A DNA stretch of 64,000 nt, from NCBI GenBank assembly GCA_021730905.1, contig JAKFYK010000036.1, forward strand, positions 1 to 64,000. Reading direction: 5' to 3'. Below are positions 57,320-64,000 of this stretch, in pieces. The position numbers were made by a program, and so were the translations under genes. Positions within the stretch are counted from its first letter, which is position 1; each line of letters begins with the position of its first letter. The stretch is from Betaproteobacteria bacterium. Its GTDB lineage: Bacteria; Pseudomonadota; Gammaproteobacteria; Burkholderiales; SG8-41. Under the pieces are notes generated by a model. The model did no database searches. It had not been told where the DNA came from and saw nothing but the letters and a program-made list of their open reading frames with translations.

Positions 57320-58188
57320 AAGGCATCATACTCGCGGGCGGCTCCGGCACACGCCTGTATCCGGCAACACAAGTCGTCTCCAAACAACTGCTGCCGGTGT
57401 ACGACAAACCCATGGTGTATTACCCGCTGTCCACACTGATGCTGGCGGGCATACGCGACATTCTGCTGATCTCGACGCCGCAGGACACGCCCCGTTTTGA
57501 ACAATTGCTCGGCGACGGTCACAAATGGGGCGTCAATATTTCCTACGCCGTGCAGCCGAGTCCTGACGGACTGCCCCAAGCCTTCATCATCGGCGCCCAT
57601 TTCATCGGCCACGGACCATGCGCGCTCATCCTTGGCGACAACATCTTTTACGGCCATGACCTGATTCGCGAATTAAGAGGGCCAGTAGAAAGGGCTGCAG
57701 GCGCAACGATATTTGCTTACCAGGTGCAAGACCCGGAACGCTCCGGCGTGGTTGAATTCGACAAAAGCGGCAAAGTAATTTCCATTGAGGAAAAGCCCAA
57801 GCACCCGAAATCCAGGTATGCCGTCACCGGCTTTTTCGTTTATGACAACAAAGTCATCGATATCGCCCGCGCGCTGAAACCGTCCGCACGCGGCGAACTG
57901 GAAATCACCGATGTCAACAACGAATACCTGCGACGCGGCGAGCTTGCTGTCACGCTGCTGGGCCGCGGGGTCGCTTGGCTCGATACCGGCACCCACGAAT
58001 CCCTGCTGGAAGCATCGATGTTCATCGAGACCATCGAAAAACGCCAGGGCCTGAAAATCGCCTGCCCGGAAGAAATTGCCTATCGCATGGGGTACATCAC
58101 CGCCAGCCAACTGGAGGCTGCCGCCGCCGCCATGGGCGCCAGCCCTTACGGCAAATACCTGAAGGACGTGCTGAGAGGTCAGTTCTGA
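57316..58188 (+). CDS. rmlA: Glucose-1-phosphate thymidylyltransferase
   Basis: First step of dTDP-L-rhamnose synthesis. GTG at 57316 overlaps the rmlB stop (GTGA), with AGGGGA five bases before it. The 290-residue protein has [49 protein letters not shown] and [11 protein letters not shown], the standard RmlA blocks. Feedback by dTDP-rhamnose is a family property. Confidence 0.95.
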   Translation: MKGIILAGGSGTRLYPATQVVSKQLLPVYDKPMVYYPLSTLMLAGIRDILLISTPQDTPRFEQLLGDGHKWGVNISYAVQPSPDGLPQAFIIGAHFIGHGPCALILGDNIFYGHDLIRELRGPVERAAGATIFAYQVQDPERSGVVEFDKSGKVISIEEKPKHPKSRYAVTGFFVYDNKVIDIARALKPSARGELEITDVNNEYLRRGELAVTLLGRGVAWLDTGTHESLLEASMFIETIEKRQGLKIACPEEIAYRMGYITASQLEAAAAAMGASPYGKYLKDVLRGQF

Positions 58189-58190
58189 TC

Positions 58191-58736
58191 GTGAACGTTC
58201 TGCCGTCCGCCCTGCCTGATGTATTGATCATCGAACCCAAGGTATTCGGCGATGACCGCGGGTATTTCTTCGAAAGCTACAACGCGCGCGAATTCGCGGA
58301 AAAGACCGGGATCAATATCCGGTTTGTTCAGGATAATCACACGCGATCCGCCAGGAATGTTCTGCGCGGCCTGCATTACCAGATCCAGCAGCCGCAGGGC
58401 AAGCTGGTCCGTGTCACGGCAGGCAACGTGCACGATGTGGTGGTGGATCTGCGAAAAAGCTCGCCGGCTTTCGGACAATCGGCGGCCATCAGCCTCTCGG
58501 CGGAAAACAGGCGGATGCTATGGATTCCGCCGGGTTTCGCGCACGGCTATCTGGTCGTCAGCGAATATGCGGAGTTTCTTTATAAAACAACCGATTATTG
58601 GGCTCCGGCGCATGAGCGCTGTATTGCCTGGAATGACCCGCACTTGAATATAGCGTGGCCGCTGCAGGGAACGCCGCAGCTGTCAGCAAAAGACCGGAAT
58701 GGGGTACCGTTTCTCGCGGCAGAGGTTTTCCCGTGA
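58191..58736 (+). CDS. rmlC: dTDP-4-dehydrorhamnose 3,5-epimerase
   Basis: Third step of the rhamnose pathway. A cupin-fold protein of 181 residues starting with GTG at 58191, two bases after rmlA. GDDRGYFFESYNAREF, FVQDNHTRSARNVLRGLHYQ (catalytic His) and IPPGFAHGYLVVSEYAEFLYK (catalytic Tyr region) identify it. The stop overlaps the rmlD start. Confidence 0.94.
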   Translation: MNVLPSALPDVLIIEPKVFGDDRGYFFESYNAREFAEKTGINIRFVQDNHTRSARNVLRGLHYQIQQPQGKLVRVTAGNVHDVVVDLRKSSPAFGQSAAISLSAENRRMLWIPPGFAHGYLVVSEYAEFLYKTTDYWAPAHERCIAWNDPHLNIAWPLQGTPQLSAKDRNGVPFLAAEVFP

Positions 58737-59644
58737 AGACCATATTACTGATCGGCAAGAACGGCCAGGTTGGCTGGGAATTGCAGCACAGTCTGGTGCC
58801 GCGGGGCCGCGTTGTTGCGCTCGACCGCGCACAAATGGATTTGACGCAGCCTGATGCCATACGCAGCACGATACGCTCTGTATCTCCTGACATCATCGTC
58901 AATGCGGCGGGTTATACGGCCGTCGATAAGGCAGAGGAGGAACCCGACCTCGTCATGCAGGTCAATGCCACTGCGCCCGGCGTGATCGCGGAGGAAGCCC
59001 GGCGCATCAACGCACTGCTCGTTCATTACTCGACCGACTATGTATTTGATGGCACTCGCTCAACGCCTTACGTTGAGGAGGACGAACCCAATCCGGTTAA
59101 CACGTATGGCAAGTCCAAACTTGCGGGCGAGCAAGCAATAGTGGCTGCGGGATGTACGCACCTTATCTTGCGTACCAGCTGGATTTATAGCGCGCGAGGA
59201 ACCAATTTCGTGTTGACTATGCTGCGCCTCGCCAGGGAAAAGAAGGAAATCGCGGTCGTAACCGACCAGATCGGATCTCCGACATGGGCCCGCACCCTTG
59301 CGATATCTACCGCCGAACTCATCGAGAAGGCCGACCAGCGCAGAAACGACGGCGGCACTTATCACTTGTCCGCCAGCGGCTATGCCTCGCGCCTCGATTT
59401 TGCCAGCGAAATACTAACCACCGCGAAAAAAACATCGGGAGCTGAGACCGGCTGGGCGGAATTGCGGCCGACAACGACCGCCAACTACCCGCTACCCGCA
59501 ACACGGCCACTCAATGCCGCGACCAGCAAAGCACGGATCAAGAACAGGTTCGGGATTGAGATGCCAGGCTGGGAAACGCAGTTGCATCAGTTCATCGGTG
59601 AACTTATCACCAGCGACACCAAGCCGGCTTTTAACCTGCACTGA
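58733..59644 (+). CDS. rmlD: dTDP-4-dehydrorhamnose reductase
   Basis: Final step, giving dTDP-L-rhamnose. GTG at 58733 overlaps the rmlC stop (GTGA), and AGAGG sits seven bases before it. The 303-residue extended SDR has LLIGKNGQVGWELQHSL, VNAAGYTAVDKAEEEPDL, YSTDYVFDG, the Tyr-x-x-x-Lys pair in NTYGKSKLAGEQA and LRTSWIYS. The order rmlBACD is complete. It is convergent with the nucleotidyltransferase gene, three bases away. Confidence 0.95.
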   Translation: MKTILLIGKNGQVGWELQHSLVPRGRVVALDRAQMDLTQPDAIRSTIRSVSPDIIVNAAGYTAVDKAEEEPDLVMQVNATAPGVIAEEARRINALLVHYSTDYVFDGTRSTPYVEEDEPNPVNTYGKSKLAGEQAIVAAGCTHLILRTSWIYSARGTNFVLTMLRLAREKKEIAVVTDQIGSPTWARTLAISTAELIEKADQRRNDGGTYHLSASGYASRLDFASEILTTAKKTSGAETGWAELRPTTTANYPLPATRPLNAATSKARIKNRFGIEMPGWETQLHQFIGELITSDTKPAFNLH

Positions 59645-59647
59645 CTG

Positions 59648-60349
59648 TCAAGGCGGGCTGAATTCCAGCTCCGCCTTGGCCAGGCTTTCCGGTGTGCCGA
59701 TGTCGCGATGGTAATCCGTGTTGTGAAACGTGCAGATACGCCCGATGTAGCGGGGAATGACCTGCGTGCTCAGATCAATCACTTCATTACCCAAGGTGGC
59801 AAGGAAGTCTATGACTGACGGCTCGAAAATATAGACCGCCGCATTGGCATGGTTGCCAGGAGGATCGGATACTTTCTCGTGAAACGCAGCAACCACGCCC
59901 CGCTCGTCCTCTTCAACGATGCCGCAGCTTTGCGGATCGTCTGTTTCGAAAGTCATCATCGTGGCCTCCACGCCCGCGGGTCGCTCGCGGTGGCGCCGAA
60001 TGAATTCGGCTACGTCGAAGCGAGTGAGATTGTCGGCATGAGCAACGATGAAAGCTTCATTCCGGAAGAAGTCGCGGTTGCGCAGCACGGTGCCACCAGT
60101 ACCAAGTAGCGCGACTTCGTGCGCTAATGTGATCTGGTTGCGCCACGTCGAGGTAGCCACGAACGCGCGAACGCGCTCTGGAAGATAGTGCGTATTCACG
60201 AGCACTGCCTCAACGCCATTTCGCAGTAGCAGATCCAGCCAATACCCGAGCAGCGGCTTGCCGCGAATGGGTACAAGACATTTGGGAACGCTGTCCGTCA
60301 GCGGACGTAACCGGGTGCCCAGCCCGCCTGCCAGCAACAGCGCACGCAT
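59648..60349 (-). CDS. Sugar-phosphate nucleotidyltransferase, possibly heptose- or mannose-1-phosphate type
   Basis: A 233-residue GT-A-fold nucleotidyltransferase. LLLAGGLGTRLRPLTDSVPKCLVPIRGKPLL is the NTP loop and PK motif (shown by residues 5-22), with ALLGTGGTVL, AHADNLTRFD and DIGTPESLAKAE. It has the short form seen in HddC and RfbF-type enzymes. Four bases separate it from the kinase gene before it, so it may charge that kinase's sugar-1-phosphate. Nucleotide and sugar are not determinable by eye. Confidence 0.75.
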   Translation of the reverse strand: MRALLLAGGLGTRLRPLTDSVPKCLVPIRGKPLLGYWLDLLLRNGVEAVLVNTHYLPERVRAFVATSTWRNQITLAHEVALLGTGGTVLRNRDFFRNEAFIVAHADNLTRFDVAEFIRRHRERPAGVEATMMTFETDDPQSCGIVEEDERGVVAAFHEKVSDPPGNHANAAVYIFEPSVIDFLATLGNEVIDLSTQVIPRYIGRICTFHNTDYHRDIGTPESLAKAELEFSPP

Positions 60350-60353
60350 GGGT

Positions 60354-61853
60354 CTATGGATAATTGATTTCGGAAACGAGCTCAGCCTGGGAAAGCGGCG
60401 TATTGCCTACACGGGAGACCTGACACGCCGCGGCCAGCGCCGCAAGATAGGTCGCCTGCCAGATGTCGATGCCGGCGCACAACGCCATCGACGCACAGGT
60501 CAGGAACGAATCCCCGGCGCCGGCGGGATCGCGCGGGGCGGTGTTCATCGCGGGCAGGCGGTCAGTGAACACCCCGACTGAATTTTTGGCGTGAATGAGC
60601 AACCCTTCGGAACCCAGGGTAACCACGATGTTCTCTGCTTGCGCCTTTTCCCGCAGCTTCTCTGCTACCACCACCAGGCCGGAGTTCCAGTCATGCAGCG
60701 CCAGGCGTGCTTCTCGCTCCGTAGGCGTAAGCAAGCGCATTCCGGGAAAGCGCGAAACATCACCGACCTGAGACGAGGCTTGGCTGTCCGCGACCATAGT
60801 CACACCATGTTTCCGGCCCAGTTTCACGACCTCGTCAACCAGGGCTTGCGGCAAACAGCCGTAATTAAAATCCGAGAATATGATGAGGTCCGTTTTGGCC
60901 ACATGCGGTGTCAGGGCATCCAGTATCGTCTTGAGAATATCCGAACGGATGTCGTGCTGCCGCAGATGGCTGACTCGCAGCAGCGTCTTGCCGCCCGCCC
61001 GGTATCGCTGCTTGAGCGTTGTCGGCCGGCTTTCGTCCGGGACGATCGTGCTATCGACGCCGTACCGCTCGAGTGTCGCAGATGCGAACCGCGAAGGTTC
61101 ATCGACGCCGGCAACCGTAAAATACTTGACTGCCGCACCCAGTCCCTGGGCGTGTGCCGCCACAATCGCCGCACCGCCGACAAAGCGCTTGTTCTCCAGG
61201 GGTGTAACAACGATAGTCGGATCTTCCTGCGACATACCCAGGGGATCGCATTCAATGTATTCGTCGACGATTAGGTCGCCAATAACAAGCACACGCAGAC
61301 CGTTCAAGCGGAGCAACTGGTTTTTGAGATCGCTCAAAACAAAACCGTGCCGCATGGGAAATTCGAGAGGCTTGGTGATCGTCGAGAAATTGGCCTCTAC
61401 ATACTCGCTGCGCAGCAATTCCATCGAGGAAAAGCGAACCTCGCCAGAACTGAACAACAACTTGCCGCCATAGCTTTCAACAACCTGCTGCTCAGGGTTG
61501 AACTGCTTTTCATGCTCCTTGCCCTTCACCACCGCGGCAGGCTTCAGTCTGGATATGAAAGCCTCTGGCGGCTCGTTCAGTATGAAGGCATAGTTGACCA
61601 GCGAAATCGCCCGAATGCCCTCAAGGCGCAACGCCGCGGGAATCGTCGTGGCGGGAGGCGCATCGCTGCTGACGCCGACCACAAGAAAATCACCGCAATC
61701 CGACGCAAACTTAAGCAGGCGCAGATGCCCGGGATGAACAATATTAAAGTTGCCCGAGACGAATACGATCCGTTTCCCGAGACCGGCAAGCCGCAGCAGC
61801 TCAACGACTAAGGTATCACTACTGGAGTCCAGAACGTGTCCGAAAACAGGCAT
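60354..61853 (-). CDS. HldE-like bifunctional sugar kinase/nucleotidyltransferase with inverted domain order
   Basis: A 499-residue fusion. Residues about 25-165 are a cytidylyltransferase-fold nucleotidyltransferase (VFVSGNFNIVHPGHLRLL with HxGH; VVKGKEHEK; SGEVRFSSMELL). Residues about 185-495 are a PfkB/ribokinase-type kinase (GDLIVDEYIECDPLG near the start; catalytic DPAGAGDSFL near the end). E. coli HldE, which makes ADP-heptose, has the kinase first and the transferase second, so the order here is reversed. The role is probably a heptose or related sugar nucleotide for the envelope. It lies between a methyltransferase and a nucleotidyltransferase on one strand. Confidence 0.78.
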   Translation of the reverse strand: MPVFGHVLDSSSDTLVVELLRLAGLGKRIVFVSGNFNIVHPGHLRLLKFASDCGDFLVVGVSSDAPPATTIPAALRLEGIRAISLVNYAFILNEPPEAFISRLKPAAVVKGKEHEKQFNPEQQVVESYGGKLLFSSGEVRFSSMELLRSEYVEANFSTITKPLEFPMRHGFVLSDLKNQLLRLNGLRVLVIGDLIVDEYIECDPLGMSQEDPTIVVTPLENKRFVGGAAIVAAHAQGLGAAVKYFTVAGVDEPSRFASATLERYGVDSTIVPDESRPTTLKQRYRAGGKTLLRVSHLRQHDIRSDILKTILDALTPHVAKTDLIIFSDFNYGCLPQALVDEVVKLGRKHGVTMVADSQASSQVGDVSRFPGMRLLTPTEREARLALHDWNSGLVVVAEKLREKAQAENIVVTLGSEGLLIHAKNSVGVFTDRLPAMNTAPRDPAGAGDSFLTCASMALCAGIDIWQATYLAALAAACQVSRVGNTPLSQAELVSEINYP

Positions 61854-61921
61854 TGCCTCCCCTTACTCAGCGCGGCGTTACGATTGCGGCTATATCGGGC
61901 CGCAGCCATACCGCAGTATTG

Positions 61922-62629
61922 TTATTTCTTGTATGCACCCAAAGCAATGAGGTAGTGAGCCATCGGATGGTAGCCGGTATGCACAACCTCATCGTTCATG
62001 GAGAACATGAATACATTATGAAAGTGTGCTTGCATCGTTTTTTTCAGCTCAGGCATGCTCTTGCAGTTGACATGGCCGGCGCGGCTGGTTGGCGACGCAT
62101 GGGTTTGGCTTTCCAGGGAGGGCATGCCGATGATTCCGACACCATGCACCGTGAGCGGCGCAAAAGCGTTTTTAAGGAAAGTATGTTCGTGCTGCGATGA
62201 AATATGTTCGAGCACGTCGAGCGCGAACACACCATCGTATTTGCCGGGAATCGGCCCGGCCAGCAAGTCGTGCGTGAAAACCGGGAACCGCCAGCGCTCG
62301 ACCATGCGCGCTTTGACATCTTCGATAAAAATTTCGTCAAAATCAGTCGCGCTTAACGCTTTTACCTCCTGCTGAACGAGGCGGGTGCCAAATGCATCGC
62401 CACACCCGATCTCCAGAACGTGCTCGCTCCCCGCGAGCATTTTCGCCACGAACTTATAGCGCGACAGCCGAAACAACAGGTGTTTGGGATCGTCATGCCA
62501 ACTCTGACTGCTGCGTAGACCGAGCCGCTCGAAACCCCGCGCGGCGACTGCATCAACGCATTCCTGGTATTGCGGCTCGCGCGTCTTCACCGCATCGTCG
62601 CCACGCGACAAAAGACTGTCTTTCGACAT
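61922..62629 (-). CDS. Class I SAM-dependent methyltransferase
   Basis: A 235-residue protein with the SAM loop HVLEIGCGDAFGTRLV (about 70-85), the acidic second motif ATDFDEIF and ALDVLEHI, as in UbiG/Ubie-like small-molecule methyltransferases. The ATG at 62629 is used; the longer frame needs TTG. Clustered with sugar-nucleotide genes, it may methylate a surface sugar, which is inference. Histidine- and phenylalanine-rich C-terminus is unremarkable. Confidence 0.78.
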   Translation of the reverse strand: MSKDSLLSRGDDAVKTREPQYQECVDAVAARGFERLGLRSSQSWHDDPKHLLFRLSRYKFVAKMLAGSEHVLEIGCGDAFGTRLVQQEVKALSATDFDEIFIEDVKARMVERWRFPVFTHDLLAGPIPGKYDGVFALDVLEHISSQHEHTFLKNAFAPLTVHGVGIIGMPSLESQTHASPTSRAGHVNCKSMPELKKTMQAHFHNVFMFSMNDEVVHTGYHPMAHYLIALGAYKK

Positions 62630-62811
62630 AGTCAAATTCCGAGTTCTTTATGATTTAGGGAGCAGGCGAGACTCTTTCACGACCGCATCGATAATGATAG
62701 CATGGACCCACATAACAGGTTGCACGAGTCAAACTCCTTCACGCTTTCGTTTCATTGGCCCGCCCACAACCTGCCTGCGACTCCGGCCTGCAGCGACTTC
62801 GCCAGAACCCT

Positions 62812-64000
62812 ATGCGCCCAAAAGTCAAATTTCTCGCCGTAGTCTGGGGCAAAACGTACATCGCACGTTTCGCCTCGCTCGCCTTGCCTTCGTTTCTTGC
62901 CCCAGGCAACCTGCCTGCGCTCGCCGAAGCGACAGACCTCGAAGTCGTAGTCATGACGCGACGCGACGATATCGCACACTTTGAAAATCATGCCGCATTC
63001 CGCAGGTTGCGCGCAATCTGCCCGGTGCAATTTGTCGAGATCGATGACCTGATCGCCACTTCGATCTATGGTGTGACGCTGACGCTCGCGTACATCCGTC
63101 CAATAATTGCCTGTGGCCGCGACATGCTCAACACGCATTTCGTGTTCATGAATGCAGACTTCGTATTGGCTGATGGTTCGTTACGCGCCCTTTCCAAGCA
63201 CATACTCGCAGGCCGTTCAATTGTGCTCGGTCCGAGTTTCAGGGCGACTGCCGAAGCGGTCGAGCCTCACCTTGAACGCATGGTGGACACCGATTCGGGC
63301 GTGCTGGCCGTGCCCCCAAGGCAAATGGTCGCACTCTCGCTTGCTCATCCTCATCCAACCACGATGGCCAAAATCGTCAACCAGACTTTTTGCCACTCCA
63401 TACACCCCAACCAGTTCTTCTGGCAGGTTGACAAGCAAACCCTGCTCGGACGCTACTACCTGATTTTTATGCTGTGCCTGAAGCCCGAGCGCGTCATCGG
63501 GACGATCAATTGTTATTGCGATTACTCGTTCATCCCGGAGATGTGCCCGTCTGGCGACGAAACGGCGATGAATGACTCCGATGATTTCTTCATGCTTGAG
63601 TTGCAGGAGCGCACTCAGGAAACGTCGCTGCTTCAATTAGGAAGAGCGCCGGACAATGTCATTGCCCGCAGTCTGCAGTATTGGACAACAGCGGAGCACC
63701 GCCGCGCTGCCGGCCATGACATTATCTTTCACTCCGGCGAAATCCCCGCTGAGATCGAAGCTGCAAAGCTCGAAGCACAAGCCTTCGTCAACAGGATTAG
63801 GAAGAAGCTCGGCCGCCCTGTACCCCATGTCAATCACATATACTGGGTTCATGGCGTCAGAGCCTGGCTGCGCGATCGCGCGAAACAGGGCTTAACGACG
63901 TTGCCTGCGGAATTAACAGTAGGGCAAAGCAGAATTCAGGACCGTTTTTCCTTTGGCAGCATTTTGGGCGCTTTAAGCGGTATTCGATGGCGGTTAATTT
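62812..64000 (+). CDS. Unrecognised protein, glycosyltransferase-like segment, 3' truncated
   Basis: An open frame of 396 codons from the ATG at 62812 runs off the window. The opening is KVKFLAVVWGKTYIARFASL. FMNADFVLADGSLRALSKHI (about 104-123) resembles the N-A-D / D-x-D region of GT-A glycosyltransferases, and MNDSDDFFMLELQ comes later. I cannot name a family. The place, in an LPS or polysaccharide locus divergent from a methyltransferase, fits a sugar-transfer role, but this is weak. No clear ribosome site is visible, so a nearby start is possible. Confidence 0.5.
   Translation, partial: MRPKVKFLAVVWGKTYIARFASLALPSFLAPGNLPALAEATDLEVVVMTRRDDIAHFENHAAFRRLRAICPVQFVEIDDLIATSIYGVTLTLAYIRPIIACGRDMLNTHFVFMNADFVLADGSLRALSKHILAGRSIVLGPSFRATAEAVEPHLERMVDTDSGVLAVPPRQMVALSLAHPHPTTMAKIVNQTFCHSIHPNQFFWQVDKQTLLGRYYLIFMLCLKPERVIGTINCYCDYSFIPEMCPSGDETAMNDSDDFFMLELQERTQETSLLQLGRAPDNVIARSLQYWTTAEHRRAAGHDIIFHSGEIPAEIEAAKLEAQAFVNRIRKKLGRPVPHVNHIYWVHGVRAWLRDRAKQGLTTLPAELTVGQSRIQDRFSFGSILGALSGIRWRLI

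Overview
The window looks like chromosome from a GC-rich betaproteobacterium, probably Burkholderiales or a close relative. The taxon is inferred, not measured. Pointers are two orphan tripartite-tricarboxylate (Bug-type) binding proteins, the yqgE-ruvX-pyrR-pyrB-dihydroorotase-like block, a two-domain polyphosphate:AMP phosphotransferase beside ppk1, glnA with sigma-54/NtrC control, and a single-chain NAD(P)-binding NDUFA9-type protein beside cca and slt. No tRNA, rRNA, insertion sequence, prophage or CRISPR array was seen.

Layout. 0-10.9 kb: end of a MidA-type methyltransferase, a TauE/SafE permease, two exported intradiol-dioxygenase-like proteins, a YfcG-type GST, cca, the NDUFA9-like gene, slt, ilvA, rpiA and ppx. 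11-19 kb is accessory in character: a kinase and an acetyltransferase in what look like integron cassettes (one attC-like site), then a catabolic set (acyl-CoA ligase, two crotonases, BadH-like dehydrogenase, acyl-CoA dehydrogenase, Bug receptor) that fits degradation of an alicyclic or dearomatised CoA acid. 19-31 kb: pap-sixA-ppk1, yggX, a GGDEF/EAL protein, argA, rsmE and trkAH. 31-38.9 kb: yqgE, ruvX, pyrimidine genes, prlC, a DUF4124/glutaredoxin-like protein and xthA. 38.9-44 kb: ntrBC and glnA with its promoter and enhancers. 44-55 kb: a rhodanese, a DJ-1 protein, Bug receptor, MFS, uppP, thiC with a TPP riboswitch, a Pcm-like methyltransferase, a TolC-family protein and 5-FTHF cyclo-ligase. 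53.7-64 kb is cell-envelope sugar chemistry: waaA, waaC, rmlBACD, a sugar nucleotidyltransferase, a heptose-type kinase/nucleotidyltransferase with inverted domain order, a methyltransferase and the start of an unrecognised protein.

How genes work together. Ppk1, PAP, SixA and Ppx form a polyphosphate/nucleotide module that the 11-19 kb region now splits. NtrB/NtrC are the expected regulators of the glnA promoter seen here. RmlBACD make dTDP-L-rhamnose next to lipid A-core enzymes. TrkA/TrkH make one potassium uptake system.

The most unusual signal is a dispersed AT-rich 17-mer, consensus TAAAAACAAATACTTAT. At least nine good copies, and three weaker ones, are scattered about every 5 kb, in both orientations, mostly at gene edges but also inside prlC, waaC and the last codons of rpiA. 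An AT tract lies on one side of most copies. The behaviour resembles a DNA uptake sequence, but the function is unknown.
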